A stretch of DNA of 64,000 nt from Gemella sp. GH3. GTDB lineage: Bacteria > Bacillota > Bacilli > Staphylococcales > Gemellaceae. Shown piece after piece: positions 1 to 9,290 of this stretch. The notes beneath the pieces were generated by a model. It saw only the letters and a program-made list of their open reading frames with translations, did not search any database and was not told the origin of the DNA. The stretch covers positions 1 through 64,000 of the forward strand of contig NZ_JACBYC010000108.1 of NCBI RefSeq assembly GCF_013415425.1, given 5' to 3'. Position 1 is the stretch's first letter. Each line of letters opens with the position of its first letter. Both the position numbers and the translations under genes were made by a program.

Positions 1-1
1 G

Positions 2-1003
2 AATTATATACATAGCATTAAAGTCAAAATTTTAATTTTGTTAGGTTTATTATTAAGTATATTTTTATTAAGTATGTATTTTAGTAAATCATATATTATT
101 TTTAATATCTTTGTTCTTTTTATTTTGGCATACAAGGTGGAATTAAAGAAAATTGTTCAGTATTTTTGGGTTATAAAATTACCACTAGTTCTATTATTTT
201 TATTCTTTAGTATTGTAGGTATTATAGAAAATTATGCTTTTATTGATGTTAATAGGGGAATAAGATATTCTTTTGGTGCTATTTATGCAACTGACTTTGC
301 TTCATCTATATTTTATATTTATATGGCTTACTTATATATAAAAAACAATATTAAATTATACGATGTATTTTTCGGAATATTGTTAGCTGTATTTTTAGAT
401 ATATACACAGATGCAAGACTTAGTGTATTTTTAATTTATATGGCTTCTATATTATTTTACTTAGTGGATAAAAAGTATGTAAAGATATTGAAAAAATTTA
501 TTAGCAGAACATATATGAAGTTTATTTTTATAATAATGTTTTTAATTAGTTTTATTACAAGTTATTTATATAATGCTAGTAATATAAATTGGTACAATTT
601 TAACAAAATGCTTTCTAATAGATTGTATTTAGGAAATAGATCTTTATCAAATTATGATATAACTTTATTTGGGCAAAAAATTGAAATGCAAGGTAATGGG
701 TGGACTTTGAAGGAATGGGATAGTTCTTTAGGATATAATTTTATAGATTCATCTTATTTGCAGTGGCTTTTAATATATGGCATTATCTTTGCGACAACGA
801 TGTTGATATTATTTACATTATCTTATTTTAGAGCTATAAGTATAAATGATTATAAATTGGTATTATGTCTAATGTTAATAGCAATATCAGGATTTGTTGA
901 ACAACATATTTTAAATATTGTTAATAATCCTTTTATTTTTGCGATAGTTCCTATAATTTTTATGGATCGAAAAGAGGTAGAGTTTAATTATGAAAAATCT
1001 TAA
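2..1003 (+). CDS. Polysaccharide polymerase, Wzy/EpsG-like (5' end outside window)
   Basis: Multi-pass membrane protein that probably polymerises lipid-linked repeat units of a capsule or similar surface glycan at the outer face of the membrane. The reading frame is open from base 2 with no stop, and the first possible start inside the window (TTG at 38) lies within a hydrophobic segment, so the true start is upstream. The protein is a series of about nine hydrophobic segments with one polar extracellular loop in the second half, the usual layout of these very divergent polymerases. It overlaps the flippase start by 14 bases, which implies co-transcription. The assignment rests on topology and neighbours, not on a conserved motif. 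Confidence 0.7.
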   Translation, partial: NYIHSIKVKILILLGLLLSIFLLSMYFSKSYIIFNIFVLFILAYKVELKKIVQYFWVIKLPLVLLFLFFSIVGIIENYAFIDVNRGIRYSFGAIYATDFASSIFYIYMAYLYIKNNIKLYDVFFGILLAVFLDIYTDARLSVFLIYMASILFYLVDKKYVKILKKFISRTYMKFIFIIMFLISFITSYLYNASNINWYNFNKMLSNRLYLGNRSLSNYDITLFGQKIEMQGNGWTLKEWDSSLGYNFIDSSYLQWLLIYGIIFATTMLILFTLSYFRAISINDYKLVLCLMLIAISGFVEQHILNIVNNPFIFAIVPIIFMDRKEVEFNYEKS

Positions 1004-2444
1004 AGTAAATTTCTTTATGAATATTTTATTAACTTTATCATCTATAATATTTCCTTTAATAACTTTTCCATACATATCTAGGATATTATTAGCAGATGGA
1101 GTTGGGAAAGTATCTTTTGCTACGTCAATAGTTACTTATTTTGCTATTTTTGCTCAACTAGGTATACCTACATACGGTATACGAGCTTGCGCAAAGGTAA
1201 GAGATAATAAACAATTATTGACTAAGACAGTACACGAATTAGTAATAATAAATTTAATAATGTCTGTTTTATCATATTTTGTATTTCTATATTTTTATTT
1301 TAATATTGATAGAATTAATAACGAAGGATTATTATTTTTAATAATTAGTTCAACAATATTCTTTAATCTTATAGGAATGGAATGGTTATACAAATCTTTA
1401 GAACAGTATACTTATATAACGATAAGATCCGTAATTTTTAAATTTATAGCTATTTTATTAATGTTGATATTTGTTAAGGATATTGATGATTATATTATAT
1501 ATGGAGCAATAACAATATTTGCTAGTTCAGCATCTAATATTTTAAATTTTATAAATGTTAGAAAGTATATTGATTTTAAATTTAATGTTCGAGAATACGA
1601 TTTAAAAAAACATATAAAACCAGTTTTAATTTTCTTTGCTCTTAGTTGTGCAACAACGGTTTATACTAATTTAGATAATGTTATATTAGGATTTTTAACT
1701 GATAATGCAACAGTAGGATATTATAATACTGCGGTAAAAATTAAGTCCTTATTGCTTAGCATTGTAACGTCTTTAGGTGTTGTGTTGCTTCCTAGATTAT
1801 CGTATTATGTTGAGAAAAAAAGAGAAGATGATTTTATTCACTTGACGAAAAAATCGTTCAATTTTATTTTATTAACATCTTTGGCACTAACGATTTATTT
1901 TATAATTTATGCTAAAGAGGGAATTTACTTGTTAGCAGGAGAAAATTTTATCCCTTCAATTTTAGCTATGAAAATTATAATGCCTACTGTAATATTTATT
2001 GGTTTAACAAATTTATTTGGAATACAAATATTAGTACCACTAGGAAAAGAGAGAGTAGTATTATTTTCGGTTATTGTAGGAGCTGTAATTAATCTAATAT
2101 TGAATTTTATTTTGATACCAATTTATGCTCATATAGGAGCTGCTATATCTAATTTAATTGCAGAGTTATTTGTATTGTTAGTGCAAAGTTATTATTTAAA
2201 AGATATTTTGAAGAAAATATTGCCGAATATTAAATTTTTCATAATAGTAATATCAGCCATATTTGCTGCTTTTATATCTTTTATAATTAAACTATATAGT
2301 TTTTCTGCATTTTTATCGCTAATGTTATCGTCAATTCTATTCTTTATAACTTATATTTTAATGCTAAAAGTATTTAAAGAAGATTTATATATTGAGATAG
2401 AATCGCAATTAATGATGATTTTAAAAAAGAAAATTAAAAAATAG
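990..2444 (+). CDS. Polysaccharide flippase, Wzx/MOP family
   Basis: 484-residue integral membrane protein with about twelve to fourteen hydrophobic helices, the size and layout of the polysaccharide transport (PST/Wzx) branch of the MOP exporters. The N-terminus contains the typical segment with PLITFPYISRILLADGVGKV, where a proline/glycine-rich first helix pair is family-characteristic. It would flip undecaprenyl-linked repeat units across the cytoplasmic membrane for the polymerase encoded just upstream. Start ATG at 990 overlaps the preceding gene. The next gene follows after 15 bases. Family call is secure; the substrate cannot be read from the sequence. Confidence 0.9.
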   Translation: MKNLKVNFFMNILLTLSSIIFPLITFPYISRILLADGVGKVSFATSIVTYFAIFAQLGIPTYGIRACAKVRDNKQLLTKTVHELVIINLIMSVLSYFVFLYFYFNIDRINNEGLLFLIISSTIFFNLIGMEWLYKSLEQYTYITIRSVIFKFIAILLMLIFVKDIDDYIIYGAITIFASSASNILNFINVRKYIDFKFNVREYDLKKHIKPVLIFFALSCATTVYTNLDNVILGFLTDNATVGYYNTAVKIKSLLLSIVTSLGVVLLPRLSYYVEKKREDDFIHLTKKSFNFILLTSLALTIYFIIYAKEGIYLLAGENFIPSILAMKIIMPTVIFIGLTNLFGIQILVPLGKERVVLFSVIVGAVINLILNFILIPIYAHIGAAISNLIAELFVLLVQSYYLKDILKKILPNIKFFIIVISAIFAAFISFIIKLYSFSAFLSLMLSSILFFITYILMLKVFKEDLYIEIESQLMMILKKKIKK

Positions 2445-2459
2445 AATGGAGTTTATTTA

Positions 2460-3554
2460 ATGTATGATTATTTGATAGTAGGAAGTGGACTTTATGGAGC
2501 AGTGTTTGCCCATGAAGCTATGAAAAAGGGAAAGAAAGTTCTTGTTGTAGAAAAAAGAGATCACATTGGTGGAAATATTTATACTGAACAAATAGAAGGA
2601 ATAAATATTCATAAATACGGGGCACATATTTTTCACACAAGCAATGAAGAAGTTTGGAAATATGTTAATCAATTTACAGAATTTAATAATTATATAAATG
2701 CACCTATAGCTAATTATAAAGGTGAAATTTATAATTTACCTTTTAATATGAATACTTTTTCTAAAATGTGGGGAATTGTTACTCCAGAAGAAGCAAAAAA
2801 TATTATAGAAAAACAAAAAAAAGAAATTAAAGATGAGCCTAAAAACTTAGAAGAACAAGCTATTTCATTAGTAGGGCGAGATATTTATGAAAAATTAATC
2901 AAAGGGTATACAGAGAAACAATGGGAAAGAGATTGTACAGAAATACCAGCGTTTATTATAAAAAGATTACCGGTAAGATTTACTTATGATAATAATTATT
3001 TTAATGATAGATATCAGGGAATTCCTGTTAACGGATATACTGCTATAATTGAGAAAATGTTAATGGGAGCGGATATAAAGATTAATACGGATTATTTAGT
3101 ATATAAAGAAGAATTAGATAAACTAGCTAAAAAAGTTATATATACAGGTCCAATAGATGCTTACTTTAATTATTCGCTAGGAGAATTAGCATATAGAAGT
3201 ATTTCTTTTGAAAATGAATTATTAGATATAGAAAATTATCAAGGCAATGCTGTTGTAAATTATACAGAAAGAGAAGTACCTTATACTAGAATAATTGAAC
3301 ATAAACATTTTGAATTTGGAACACAACCTAAAACAGTGATTAGTAAAGAATATAGCAAAGAATGGAAATTAGGAGATGAGCCTTATTATCCAATTAATGA
3401 TTCTATAAATAATGAATTATATAATAGATACCGTAAATTAGCAGAAAAAGAAACAAATGTTTTATTTGGTGGAAGATTAGGCGAATATAAATATTATGAT
3501 ATGGATAAAGTAATAGAAGCGGCATTAAAGGCATGTGAAAAGGAATTGTCTTAA
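2460..3554 (+). CDS. glf: UDP-galactopyranose mutase
   Basis: Cytosolic FAD enzyme interconverting UDP-galactopyranose and UDP-galactofuranose, supplying the furanose donor for glycan synthesis. 364 residues, normal for bacterial Glf. The N-terminal dinucleotide-binding motif GSGLYGAVFAHEA is followed by VVEKRDHIGGN, and the substrate-site segment KYGAHIFHTSNEEVW is conserved, as are GYTEKQW around residue 145 and the C-terminal GGRLGEYKYYDMD. A ribosome binding site (AATGGAG) precedes the ATG. Its place among glycosyltransferases implies that the surface polysaccharide made here contains galactofuranose; a likely Galf-transferase-type gene lies at 6564-7610. Confidence 0.96.
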   Translation: MYDYLIVGSGLYGAVFAHEAMKKGKKVLVVEKRDHIGGNIYTEQIEGINIHKYGAHIFHTSNEEVWKYVNQFTEFNNYINAPIANYKGEIYNLPFNMNTFSKMWGIVTPEEAKNIIEKQKKEIKDEPKNLEEQAISLVGRDIYEKLIKGYTEKQWERDCTEIPAFIIKRLPVRFTYDNNYFNDRYQGIPVNGYTAIIEKMLMGADIKINTDYLVYKEELDKLAKKVIYTGPIDAYFNYSLGELAYRSISFENELLDIENYQGNAVVNYTEREVPYTRIIEHKHFEFGTQPKTVISKEYSKEWKLGDEPYYPINDSINNELYNRYRKLAEKETNVLFGGRLGEYKYYDMDKVIEAALKACEKELS

Positions 3555-3602
3555 AATTTTTATAATTTATATTGTCAATAAATATATTAAGAAGGTAAAA
3601 AA

Positions 3603-4439
3603 ATGATAGATAAACTTAGAAAATATAGACAGAAAAAAATTCAAGAAAGAGTAAAAATAGATTTATTCTGGGAAAAAAAAGAAGAAATAAATAATATACA
3701 CTATAGAATGCTAGAAGATTTTGATAATTTTTGTTTGGAAAATGATATAGAATATTGGCTAGAAGGTGGCTCTTTGATAGGAGCATATTTTCATGAAGGA
3801 ATAATTCCATGGGATGATGATTTAGATTTAGCTATGACTAGATGCAACTGGAATAAATTGAAAAAATTAAATCCAAAATTTGAGAATATGATTTTACAAA
3901 CGTACGGTAATGACAAAAATTTTAATAGTGTAAAATTTTATAAATTACGAGACAAACACAGTTATTTAAATGATGGACGTTATTGGTCATCTGAATCTAA
4001 CGAACATCAGGGATTGTTTATAGATATATTTGTTTATGATGATACACCTTATGATTCTTATGAAAATACACCAAATATTCATAAGCAAAATGTAAAAAAA
4101 CAACTTTACAGTAGAAATTTTTATGAATTATTTCATTTTTTACCTATTGATAATATGAGACAAAGAAGTTTAGAAAAATTAGAGTGTAGTGATGATAGTT
4201 ACAAATTTATTCGTTTAGATTATAGAGGAATTACTAAAGAAAATAAACATTATTTTTTACAAAAAGATAAAGTATTCCCCCTAAAGAAAGTAAAATTTGG
4301 AGATAGATATTATCCTGCTCCAAACGATATAGAATATTACTTACATACCCAGTATGGAAAAATAGTAAAATATCCCCCTAAAGAAAAACAAGTGCCTACG
4401 CACTTAGTAGAATATAAAAAATTACCAAAGGAAAGATAA
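3603..4439 (+). CDS. LicD-family phosphotransferase
   Basis: 278-residue cytosolic protein of the LicD nucleotidyl/phospho-transferase family, whose members attach phosphocholine or other phospho-substituents to glycans. The diagnostic block is present at residues about 50-75: YWLEGGSLIGAYFHEG followed by IPWDDDLDLAM, with the acidic DDDLD metal-binding cluster. The downstream LFIDIFVYDD and the C-terminal PPKEKQVPTH segments also fit the family. AAGAAGGT lies 8 bases before the ATG at 3603. The next gene starts 2 bases after the stop codon. No choline uptake or activation genes (licA-C) are visible, so the transferred group may be something other than phosphocholine. Confidence 0.88.
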   Translation: MIDKLRKYRQKKIQERVKIDLFWEKKEEINNIHYRMLEDFDNFCLENDIEYWLEGGSLIGAYFHEGIIPWDDDLDLAMTRCNWNKLKKLNPKFENMILQTYGNDKNFNSVKFYKLRDKHSYLNDGRYWSSESNEHQGLFIDIFVYDDTPYDSYENTPNIHKQNVKKQLYSRNFYELFHFLPIDNMRQRSLEKLECSDDSYKFIRLDYRGITKENKHYFLQKDKVFPLKKVKFGDRYYPAPNDIEYYLHTQYGKIVKYPPKEKQVPTHLVEYKKLPKER

Positions 4440-4440
4440 T

Positions 4441-5406
4441 ATGATAAGTGTTATTATACCATGTTATAATTGTGAACATTCAATAAGAAATTGTTACAAT
4501 AGCATATTAAATCAAAGTTATAAAAATATTGAAATAATTTTTGTTAATGACGGATCTACTGATAATACATTATCAATTATTAAAGAGATAGAAAAAGAAA
4601 ATAAAAAGAACCATATAAAAATTCAAATTATAAATCAAGATAATAAAGGTGTATCTAATGCTAGAAACTCAGGTCTTGAAATGGTAAATGGAAAGTATAT
4701 TTCTTTTATTGATTCAGATGATTATGTTGATGCTAACTTTTTTAGTACATTAATAGAACAGTTCGATTATAATGAATTTGTAGATATGTCTGTTGTAGGT
4801 GTTTTGAAAAGTTCAGAAAAATTATTGAAAAAAGATGACAAGATAATTATTTTGAATAAAGAAGAATTTTTAGAAAATGTTTTTTTTAATAAACAGGTAA
4901 AAGGGTATACTTGGAATAAATTATTCAAGAATAGTTTGATAAAAGAAAATAATATAAAATTCAAAGAAGACATAACAATTATGGAAGATTTAGAGTTTTG
5001 TATTAATTATTTGCAATTTTGTAATTTATTTAGTATTTCAAATAAACAATTATATCATTATATAATTGAAGAGAGCAGTGCTATGAATTCAACATGGAAT
5101 AAGAATAAGATGACTGTCATAAAAACTTTTGATTATATTAAAAATATTAATGGTATAAATAAACATCAAAGAAATCTTATACTTTTGGATGAAGTTAGAA
5201 GTTTTTTATGGTTGTTAGGACAACTTTATAGAACAGGATCTAAAGAAGATCTAAAGAAAAATGAAAAAATAATTTGGGAAAAATTAAAAGAAAATAAAAT
5301 TAATTTTATATTAAAAGGATACAAATGTGGTTTTAAATACTACATACCATACTTATTATTTTTAATTCATCCTAAATTATTGGAAGTATCAATAAAATTA
5401 AAATAA
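4441..5406 (+). CDS. Glycosyltransferase, GT2 family
   Basis: 321-residue membrane-associated sugar transferase of the inverting GT-A fold. The N-terminus has SVIIPCYNCEHSIRNCYNSI, then FVNDGSTDNT for nucleotide-sugar binding, GVSNARNSGLE, and the metal-binding block FIDSDDYVD near residue 92. The C-terminal third is hydrophobic (YYIPYLLFLIHPKLLE), possibly peripheral membrane attachment. It begins 2 bases after licD, so translation is probably coupled. Donor and acceptor cannot be deduced. Confidence 0.93.
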   Translation: MISVIIPCYNCEHSIRNCYNSILNQSYKNIEIIFVNDGSTDNTLSIIKEIEKENKKNHIKIQIINQDNKGVSNARNSGLEMVNGKYISFIDSDDYVDANFFSTLIEQFDYNEFVDMSVVGVLKSSEKLLKKDDKIIILNKEEFLENVFFNKQVKGYTWNKLFKNSLIKENNIKFKEDITIMEDLEFCINYLQFCNLFSISNKQLYHYIIEESSAMNSTWNKNKMTVIKTFDYIKNINGINKHQRNLILLDEVRSFLWLLGQLYRTGSKEDLKKNEKIIWEKLKENKINFILKGYKCGFKYYIPYLLFLIHPKLLEVSIKLK

Positions 5407-5434
5407 TTCTATACAATTATGTTGGGAGAAAATT

Positions 5435-6562
5435 ATGTATAAAGTATTAATGCTTGGGATGTCTCCTGTATTAGCAGGGACTGAAACTTTTATTATGACG
5501 TATTATAGAAATTTAGATAAAGAAAAATTTCATATAGATTTCATTTCAAGATATAAAGAAAAATTAGTATTTGAAGATGAAATTTTGGAAAATAATTCTA
5601 AAATATTTTATATACCACCTAAATCGAAGAATTATCTTTCTTATAAAAAAATTATTGATAAATTTTTTAAAGATTACGGAAAAGAATATGATGCAATTTG
5701 GTATAATGTTATGGGACTAAGTAATATAGATATGTTAATATATGCTAAAAAATATGGAATTAAAACGCGTATAATACATAGTCATTCGTCAATGTGGTTA
5801 AGCAATAGCAAAATAAAATATTTATTACATAATATAAATAGATATTTGTTAAAAAATTATGCAACCCATTTTTTTGGTTGTTCAGAGCCAGCAATAAAAT
5901 ATCTTTATTCAGACAAAATTATTGATAATAGTATAGTTATAAAAAATGCAATTGAGATAGATAGATTTCAATTTTCTTTAGAAGATAGGTTAAAGATAAG
6001 AGAAAAATTAAACTGGCAAAATAATAAAATTATAGGTAATATAGGTAGATTTTCTAAACAGAAAAATCAAAAATTCTTATTAGAGTCATTTTATAAAGCA
6101 TCAATAAAAGATGATAATTTAAGACTTATTATTATAGGAAGTTCTAAAGGTGGGGAATCTATAAAAGAAGAGTTGGTTGACTACATAGAAAAATATAATC
6201 TTCAAAATAAAGTAAAGTTAATAGATCCTCAATATAATATTTCATCGTGGTTAAGTGCATTTGATATATTTGTATTACCTTCTATATTTGAGGGTTTACC
6301 TTTATCTGCATTGGAAGCTCAAGCTAATGGTTTACCTGTTCTAGTTAGTGATAAAATTACAAAAGAATTGAAAATTGTAAATAATATAGATTATTTATCT
6401 ATTGATTTAGAGGATTCTTCTGATATTTGGGCAAGGTCTTTTGTCGATAGTGACATAAAGAGAATTGATAATTCTGAAGTTGAACAATCTTTTAATGAAA
6501 AAGGATTTAATATAAAATTAGAAGTTAAAAAATTAGAAAATATATTATTAGGAAATAAATAA
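5435..6562 (+). CDS. Glycosyltransferase, GT4 family (EpsF-like)
   Basis: 375-residue retaining GT-B glycosyltransferase. The N-terminal domain opens with VLMLGMSPVLAGTETF, where G-TETF matches the loop of capsule GT4 enzymes. The C-terminal donor-binding domain has IIGNIGRFSKQKNQKFLLE, LIIIGSSKGG and the hallmark E-x7-E region PSIFEGLPLSALEAQANGLP. It transfers a sugar to the lipid-linked repeat unit at the inner membrane face. GGGAGAA precedes the ATG. The following gene starts 2 bases after the stop codon. Confidence 0.93.
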   Translation: MYKVLMLGMSPVLAGTETFIMTYYRNLDKEKFHIDFISRYKEKLVFEDEILENNSKIFYIPPKSKNYLSYKKIIDKFFKDYGKEYDAIWYNVMGLSNIDMLIYAKKYGIKTRIIHSHSSMWLSNSKIKYLLHNINRYLLKNYATHFFGCSEPAIKYLYSDKIIDNSIVIKNAIEIDRFQFSLEDRLKIREKLNWQNNKIIGNIGRFSKQKNQKFLLESFYKASIKDDNLRLIIIGSSKGGESIKEELVDYIEKYNLQNKVKLIDPQYNISSWLSAFDIFVLPSIFEGLPLSALEAQANGLPVLVSDKITKELKIVNNIDYLSIDLEDSSDIWARSFVDSDIKRIDNSEVEQSFNEKGFNIKLEVKKLENILLGNK

Positions 6563-6563
6563 G

Positions 6564-7610
6564 ATGAAAAAGTATCAGATTGTAGAGTATTATGGTGATT
6601 TAAAACATGCTGGCAGTAAAGCTACCAATGATGTTGTAAAAATTTTAGATGAACATAATTTTGAAAAGTTAAATATTTTCGTTAATGATAAAAAAAATGA
6701 TTTAATATCAAAGATAAAAAGACAGGTTACTTTTTTTAAAAATTGGAAATCAATATATAACAATATAGAAAGAAATGGTATATTAGTTATCCAACACCCA
6801 TTTAGAAAACGTCAGTTAGGTAGGTTGAAATATTTAACAAAATTAAAATCAAAAAAAAATGTAACGATAATATCTTTAATTCATGATGTAGAATTAATAA
6901 GAAATATGTTTACAGGGGATTTTTATCAAAAAGAATTTGAAGAAATGCTAACATATGCTGATAAATTTATTGTTCATAATGATAGTATGAAGAAATGGTT
7001 TATAGATAAAGGGATAAATAGCAATAAAATTGTAACTTTAAATATGTTTGATTACTTTAATGATAAACAAGTTGATGAAAGCATTTCATTTTCTAATAAA
7101 GTTATAATTGCAGGTAATTTAGGTAAGTTTAAAAGTCCTTATGTTTATAAATTACACGAAATAAAAAATGTAGATTTTGAATTATTAGGTATAGGATATG
7201 ATATTCCTAATGGTAAGTATAGTAATATTAATTATTTAGGATCATTTCTACCAGAAGAAGTTCCTTTAAAAATGAATTATGGATTTGGTTTGGTTTGGGA
7301 TGGAGATTCGTTAGAAACTTGTTCAGGGAATACCGGAAATTATTTGAGATACAATAATCCTCATAAATTATCATTATATATTTCTTCAGGAATACCAGTC
7401 ATAGTTTGGTCAGAATCAGCAGTAGCAGATTTTGTGTTAGAAAATAAAATAGGTTTTGTAGTAGATTCTCTATTTGATTTAAATAGTATGTTATCTAAAA
7501 TAAGTGAAGAAGAGTATTATAAATACGTTTCAAACGTGAAAATTATAATGAAAAATTTAAAAACAGGATATTACACTTCACAAGCATTAAAAAATGCTAC
7601 AAGAATATAG
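6564..7610 (+). CDS. Gtf3 / galactofuranosyltransferase-like glycosyltransferase
   Basis: 348-residue protein resembling the Gtf3/WefC/WefE-like group of Gram-positive glycosyltransferases, which includes predicted beta-galactofuranosyl transferases of streptococcal receptor polysaccharides. Visible features are an N-terminal segment with GSKATNDVVKIL, the block ILVIQHPFR, ISLIHDVELIRNM, and the C-terminal donor-site region NPHKLSLYISSGIPVIVW. A Galf-transferring role fits the glf gene in the same operon but is inference. This is the last gene of the polysaccharide operon. I see no clear terminator in the 118 bases that follow. Confidence 0.75.
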   Translation: MKKYQIVEYYGDLKHAGSKATNDVVKILDEHNFEKLNIFVNDKKNDLISKIKRQVTFFKNWKSIYNNIERNGILVIQHPFRKRQLGRLKYLTKLKSKKNVTIISLIHDVELIRNMFTGDFYQKEFEEMLTYADKFIVHNDSMKKWFIDKGINSNKIVTLNMFDYFNDKQVDESISFSNKVIIAGNLGKFKSPYVYKLHEIKNVDFELLGIGYDIPNGKYSNINYLGSFLPEEVPLKMNYGFGLVWDGDSLETCSGNTGNYLRYNNPHKLSLYISSGIPVIVWSESAVADFVLENKIGFVVDSLFDLNSMLSKISEEEYYKYVSNVKIIMKNLKTGYYTSQALKNATRI

Positions 7611-7665
7611 ATAATAATTAAGTTATAAAATTTATAAAGTTAATCATCAAAAAAAGTCAAATATA

Positions 7666-7694
7666 TGGAAATATTTTCTTTGAGATGATATAAT
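7666..7694 (+). promoter_or_regulatory. Promoter for the zinc peptidase gene
   Basis: TATAAT at 7689-7694 with a weak -35 (TGGAAA at 7666-7671) at 17-base spacing. Because the -10 box covers the possible upstream ATG at 7693, the later start at 7729, with AAGGAG at 7713-7718, is the believable one. Confidence 0.6.
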
Positions 7695-7728
7695 GTGGAT
7701 AATATTCACAAAAAGGAGATTGTTATAT

Positions 7729-8469
7729 ATGATGATACCAGGATATTATGGAATATCGGGAAGTTATTTGCTATATTTTGCATTAATAATGATAATTCCA
7801 TTGTGGGCACAGTGGAAGGTAAAAAGTGCTTACGGAAGATATAAAAAAGTAAAAACATTATCAGGATTAACAGGAAAAGAAGTAGCAGAAGCAATAATGC
7901 AAGCTAATGGAATAACTGATGTAAAGGTCGTAAGAGGAGAAGCTGAGCTTTCAGACCACTATAATCCTTCAACAAATACTGTAGTTTTATCACCGATAGT
8001 GTATTCGCAACCGACAGTAGCTTCTGTAGCTATTGCAGCTCATGAAGTTGGGCATGTTATTCAAGATAAGGTTGCAGATTATAAACCTATGCGTTGGCGA
8101 CACGCTTTAGTACCACTAGCTAATTTAGGTGGTAACTTATCTATGATTTTTATTATGATAGGTTTAGGACTTACATATTTGATGAAGTCAGCAGGATCAT
8201 ATGGAATTACTATTGCTTGGGTAGGGGTAGGACTTATGTTATTTGCCGTTTTATTCCAAGTAGTAACATTACCAGTAGAATTTGATGCTTCAAAAAGAGC
8301 TTTAGAACAAGTTACAGATTTAGGTATAGTTAATGACCAAGAACGTAGACACTGCAAAAAGGTTCTATCTGCCGCAGCTATGACTTATGTAGCAGCAGCT
8401 TTGGTAGCTCTTATGGAATTAATGAGATTTATATTAATAATTATAAGTTCTAGTAACAATAGAAATTAA
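7729..8469 (+). CDS. Neutral zinc metallopeptidase, YugP family
   Basis: 246-residue membrane protease of the Zn_peptidase_2 (YugP-like) family. An N-terminal hydrophobic segment (LLYFALIMIIPLWAQ) precedes the cytosolic-type catalytic motif AAHEVGHVIQ (HExxH, first His about residue 106). Two to three further hydrophobic helices follow, and the conserved LPVEFDASKRAL supplies the distal acidic zinc ligand region. The start ATG at 7729 is chosen over 7693 for its AAGGAG ribosome binding site. The gene is transcribed alone from its own promoter and ends at a strong terminator. The physiological substrate of the family is poorly known. Confidence 0.88.
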   Translation: MMIPGYYGISGSYLLYFALIMIIPLWAQWKVKSAYGRYKKVKTLSGLTGKEVAEAIMQANGITDVKVVRGEAELSDHYNPSTNTVVLSPIVYSQPTVASVAIAAHEVGHVIQDKVADYKPMRWRHALVPLANLGGNLSMIFIMIGLGLTYLMKSAGSYGITIAWVGVGLMLFAVLFQVVTLPVEFDASKRALEQVTDLGIVNDQERRHCKKVLSAAAMTYVAAALVALMELMRFILIIISSSNNRN

Positions 8470-8480
8470 ATTGAGTGTAT

Positions 8481-8522
8481 AATATTCAGTGTAGATTAAA
8501 AAATCTATACTGAATATTTTTT
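8481..8522 (+). terminator. Rho-independent terminator
   Basis: Sixteen-base arms at 8481-8496 and 8503-8518 (one G-U pair) around a 6-base loop, followed by a T run. It closes the zinc peptidase transcript. Confidence 0.88.
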
Positions 8523-8795
8523 ATGAATATGCAGGACAAAGTCTAGTTATAAAAGATACCTTTAGTTGAAAATTGTTCATAATTACTGTATTTTATAGAT
8601 TTTTAATGATTTAATTCTAGAAAGTTTACAATGATATTACAACAAATGAAAGAATTTATATAACGATTTATACCAATATCTATCTCTGTAAATAATTTAT
8701 TTCAATATCAAAAAATAATGACTTCCCAGTTTCTTTATTATATAATATCTTTATAAAGATAATGACAAATTAGAGTTTGAAAGGAGAATTCTCAA
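8523..8795 (+). other. Intergenic stretch with a possible promoter for the DUF4303 gene
   Basis: No open frame or RNA gene is recognisable here. A TATAAT at 8741-8746 could be the -10 box of the next gene, but I see no convincing -35. AAAGGAG lies shortly before the next start codon. The rest is AT-rich and looks like eroded sequence. Confidence 0.4.
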
Positions 8796-9290
8796 ATGGA
8801 TATTGAATTATTTGAGGAATTTAGTGAAAAATGTTCTAAAGAACTGCCAAATGAAATTGACAAGATTCTTCAAAATGTAAAAGGAGAGAAAGCATGTGCT
8901 ATTAGTTTTATAACTACTGATGATTTTTATGGATTCTATTTAGCATGGAATTGTAGCACAGATATAGATGAGTATTATGCTTGGGAAAATGGAAGTAGTC
9001 CAGATTTCTTATATCAGCCATTAGTTGATATTGTTGAGGCTGTCGAGGAATTGGATTTTTTTGAATCATCCGATGAAAAGTGGAATTTTGCTGAAAAACT
9101 GCTTTTTATACTAGAAAAAAATATTAAGGAAATTCCAGAGAAAATATTTAAAAAGAATGGTTTTAAAAGAGAGGATATCCTATTTTTTGCAACCATGGGT
9201 GATGGGGACTATATTAAAGAAATGCTTGAAGTGTCTGCAAAAATGTTCAATTCAAAAAAAACTCTTGAAGCATACGGCTTGATAAAATAA
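8796..9290 (+). CDS. DUF4303-like protein of unknown function
   Basis: 164-residue acidic soluble protein without signal peptide or membrane segment. It resembles DUF4303 proteins: a central strand region with FYGFYLAWNCSTDIDEYYAWENG, then a helical half, and FFATMGDGDYIKEML near the C-terminus (DGD in the usual place). Members are often found near polymorphic toxin or SUKH-type immunity genes, so an orphan immunity role is conceivable, but no toxin gene is visible nearby. GAAAGGAG precedes the ATG. It stands alone between two long non-coding stretches, which suggests it was acquired or is a leftover of a larger locus. Confidence 0.6.
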   Translation: MDIELFEEFSEKCSKELPNEIDKILQNVKGEKACAISFITTDDFYGFYLAWNCSTDIDEYYAWENGSSPDFLYQPLVDIVEAVEELDFFESSDEKWNFAEKLLFILEKNIKEIPEKIFKKNGFKREDILFFATMGDGDYIKEMLEVSAKMFNSKKTLEAYGLIK

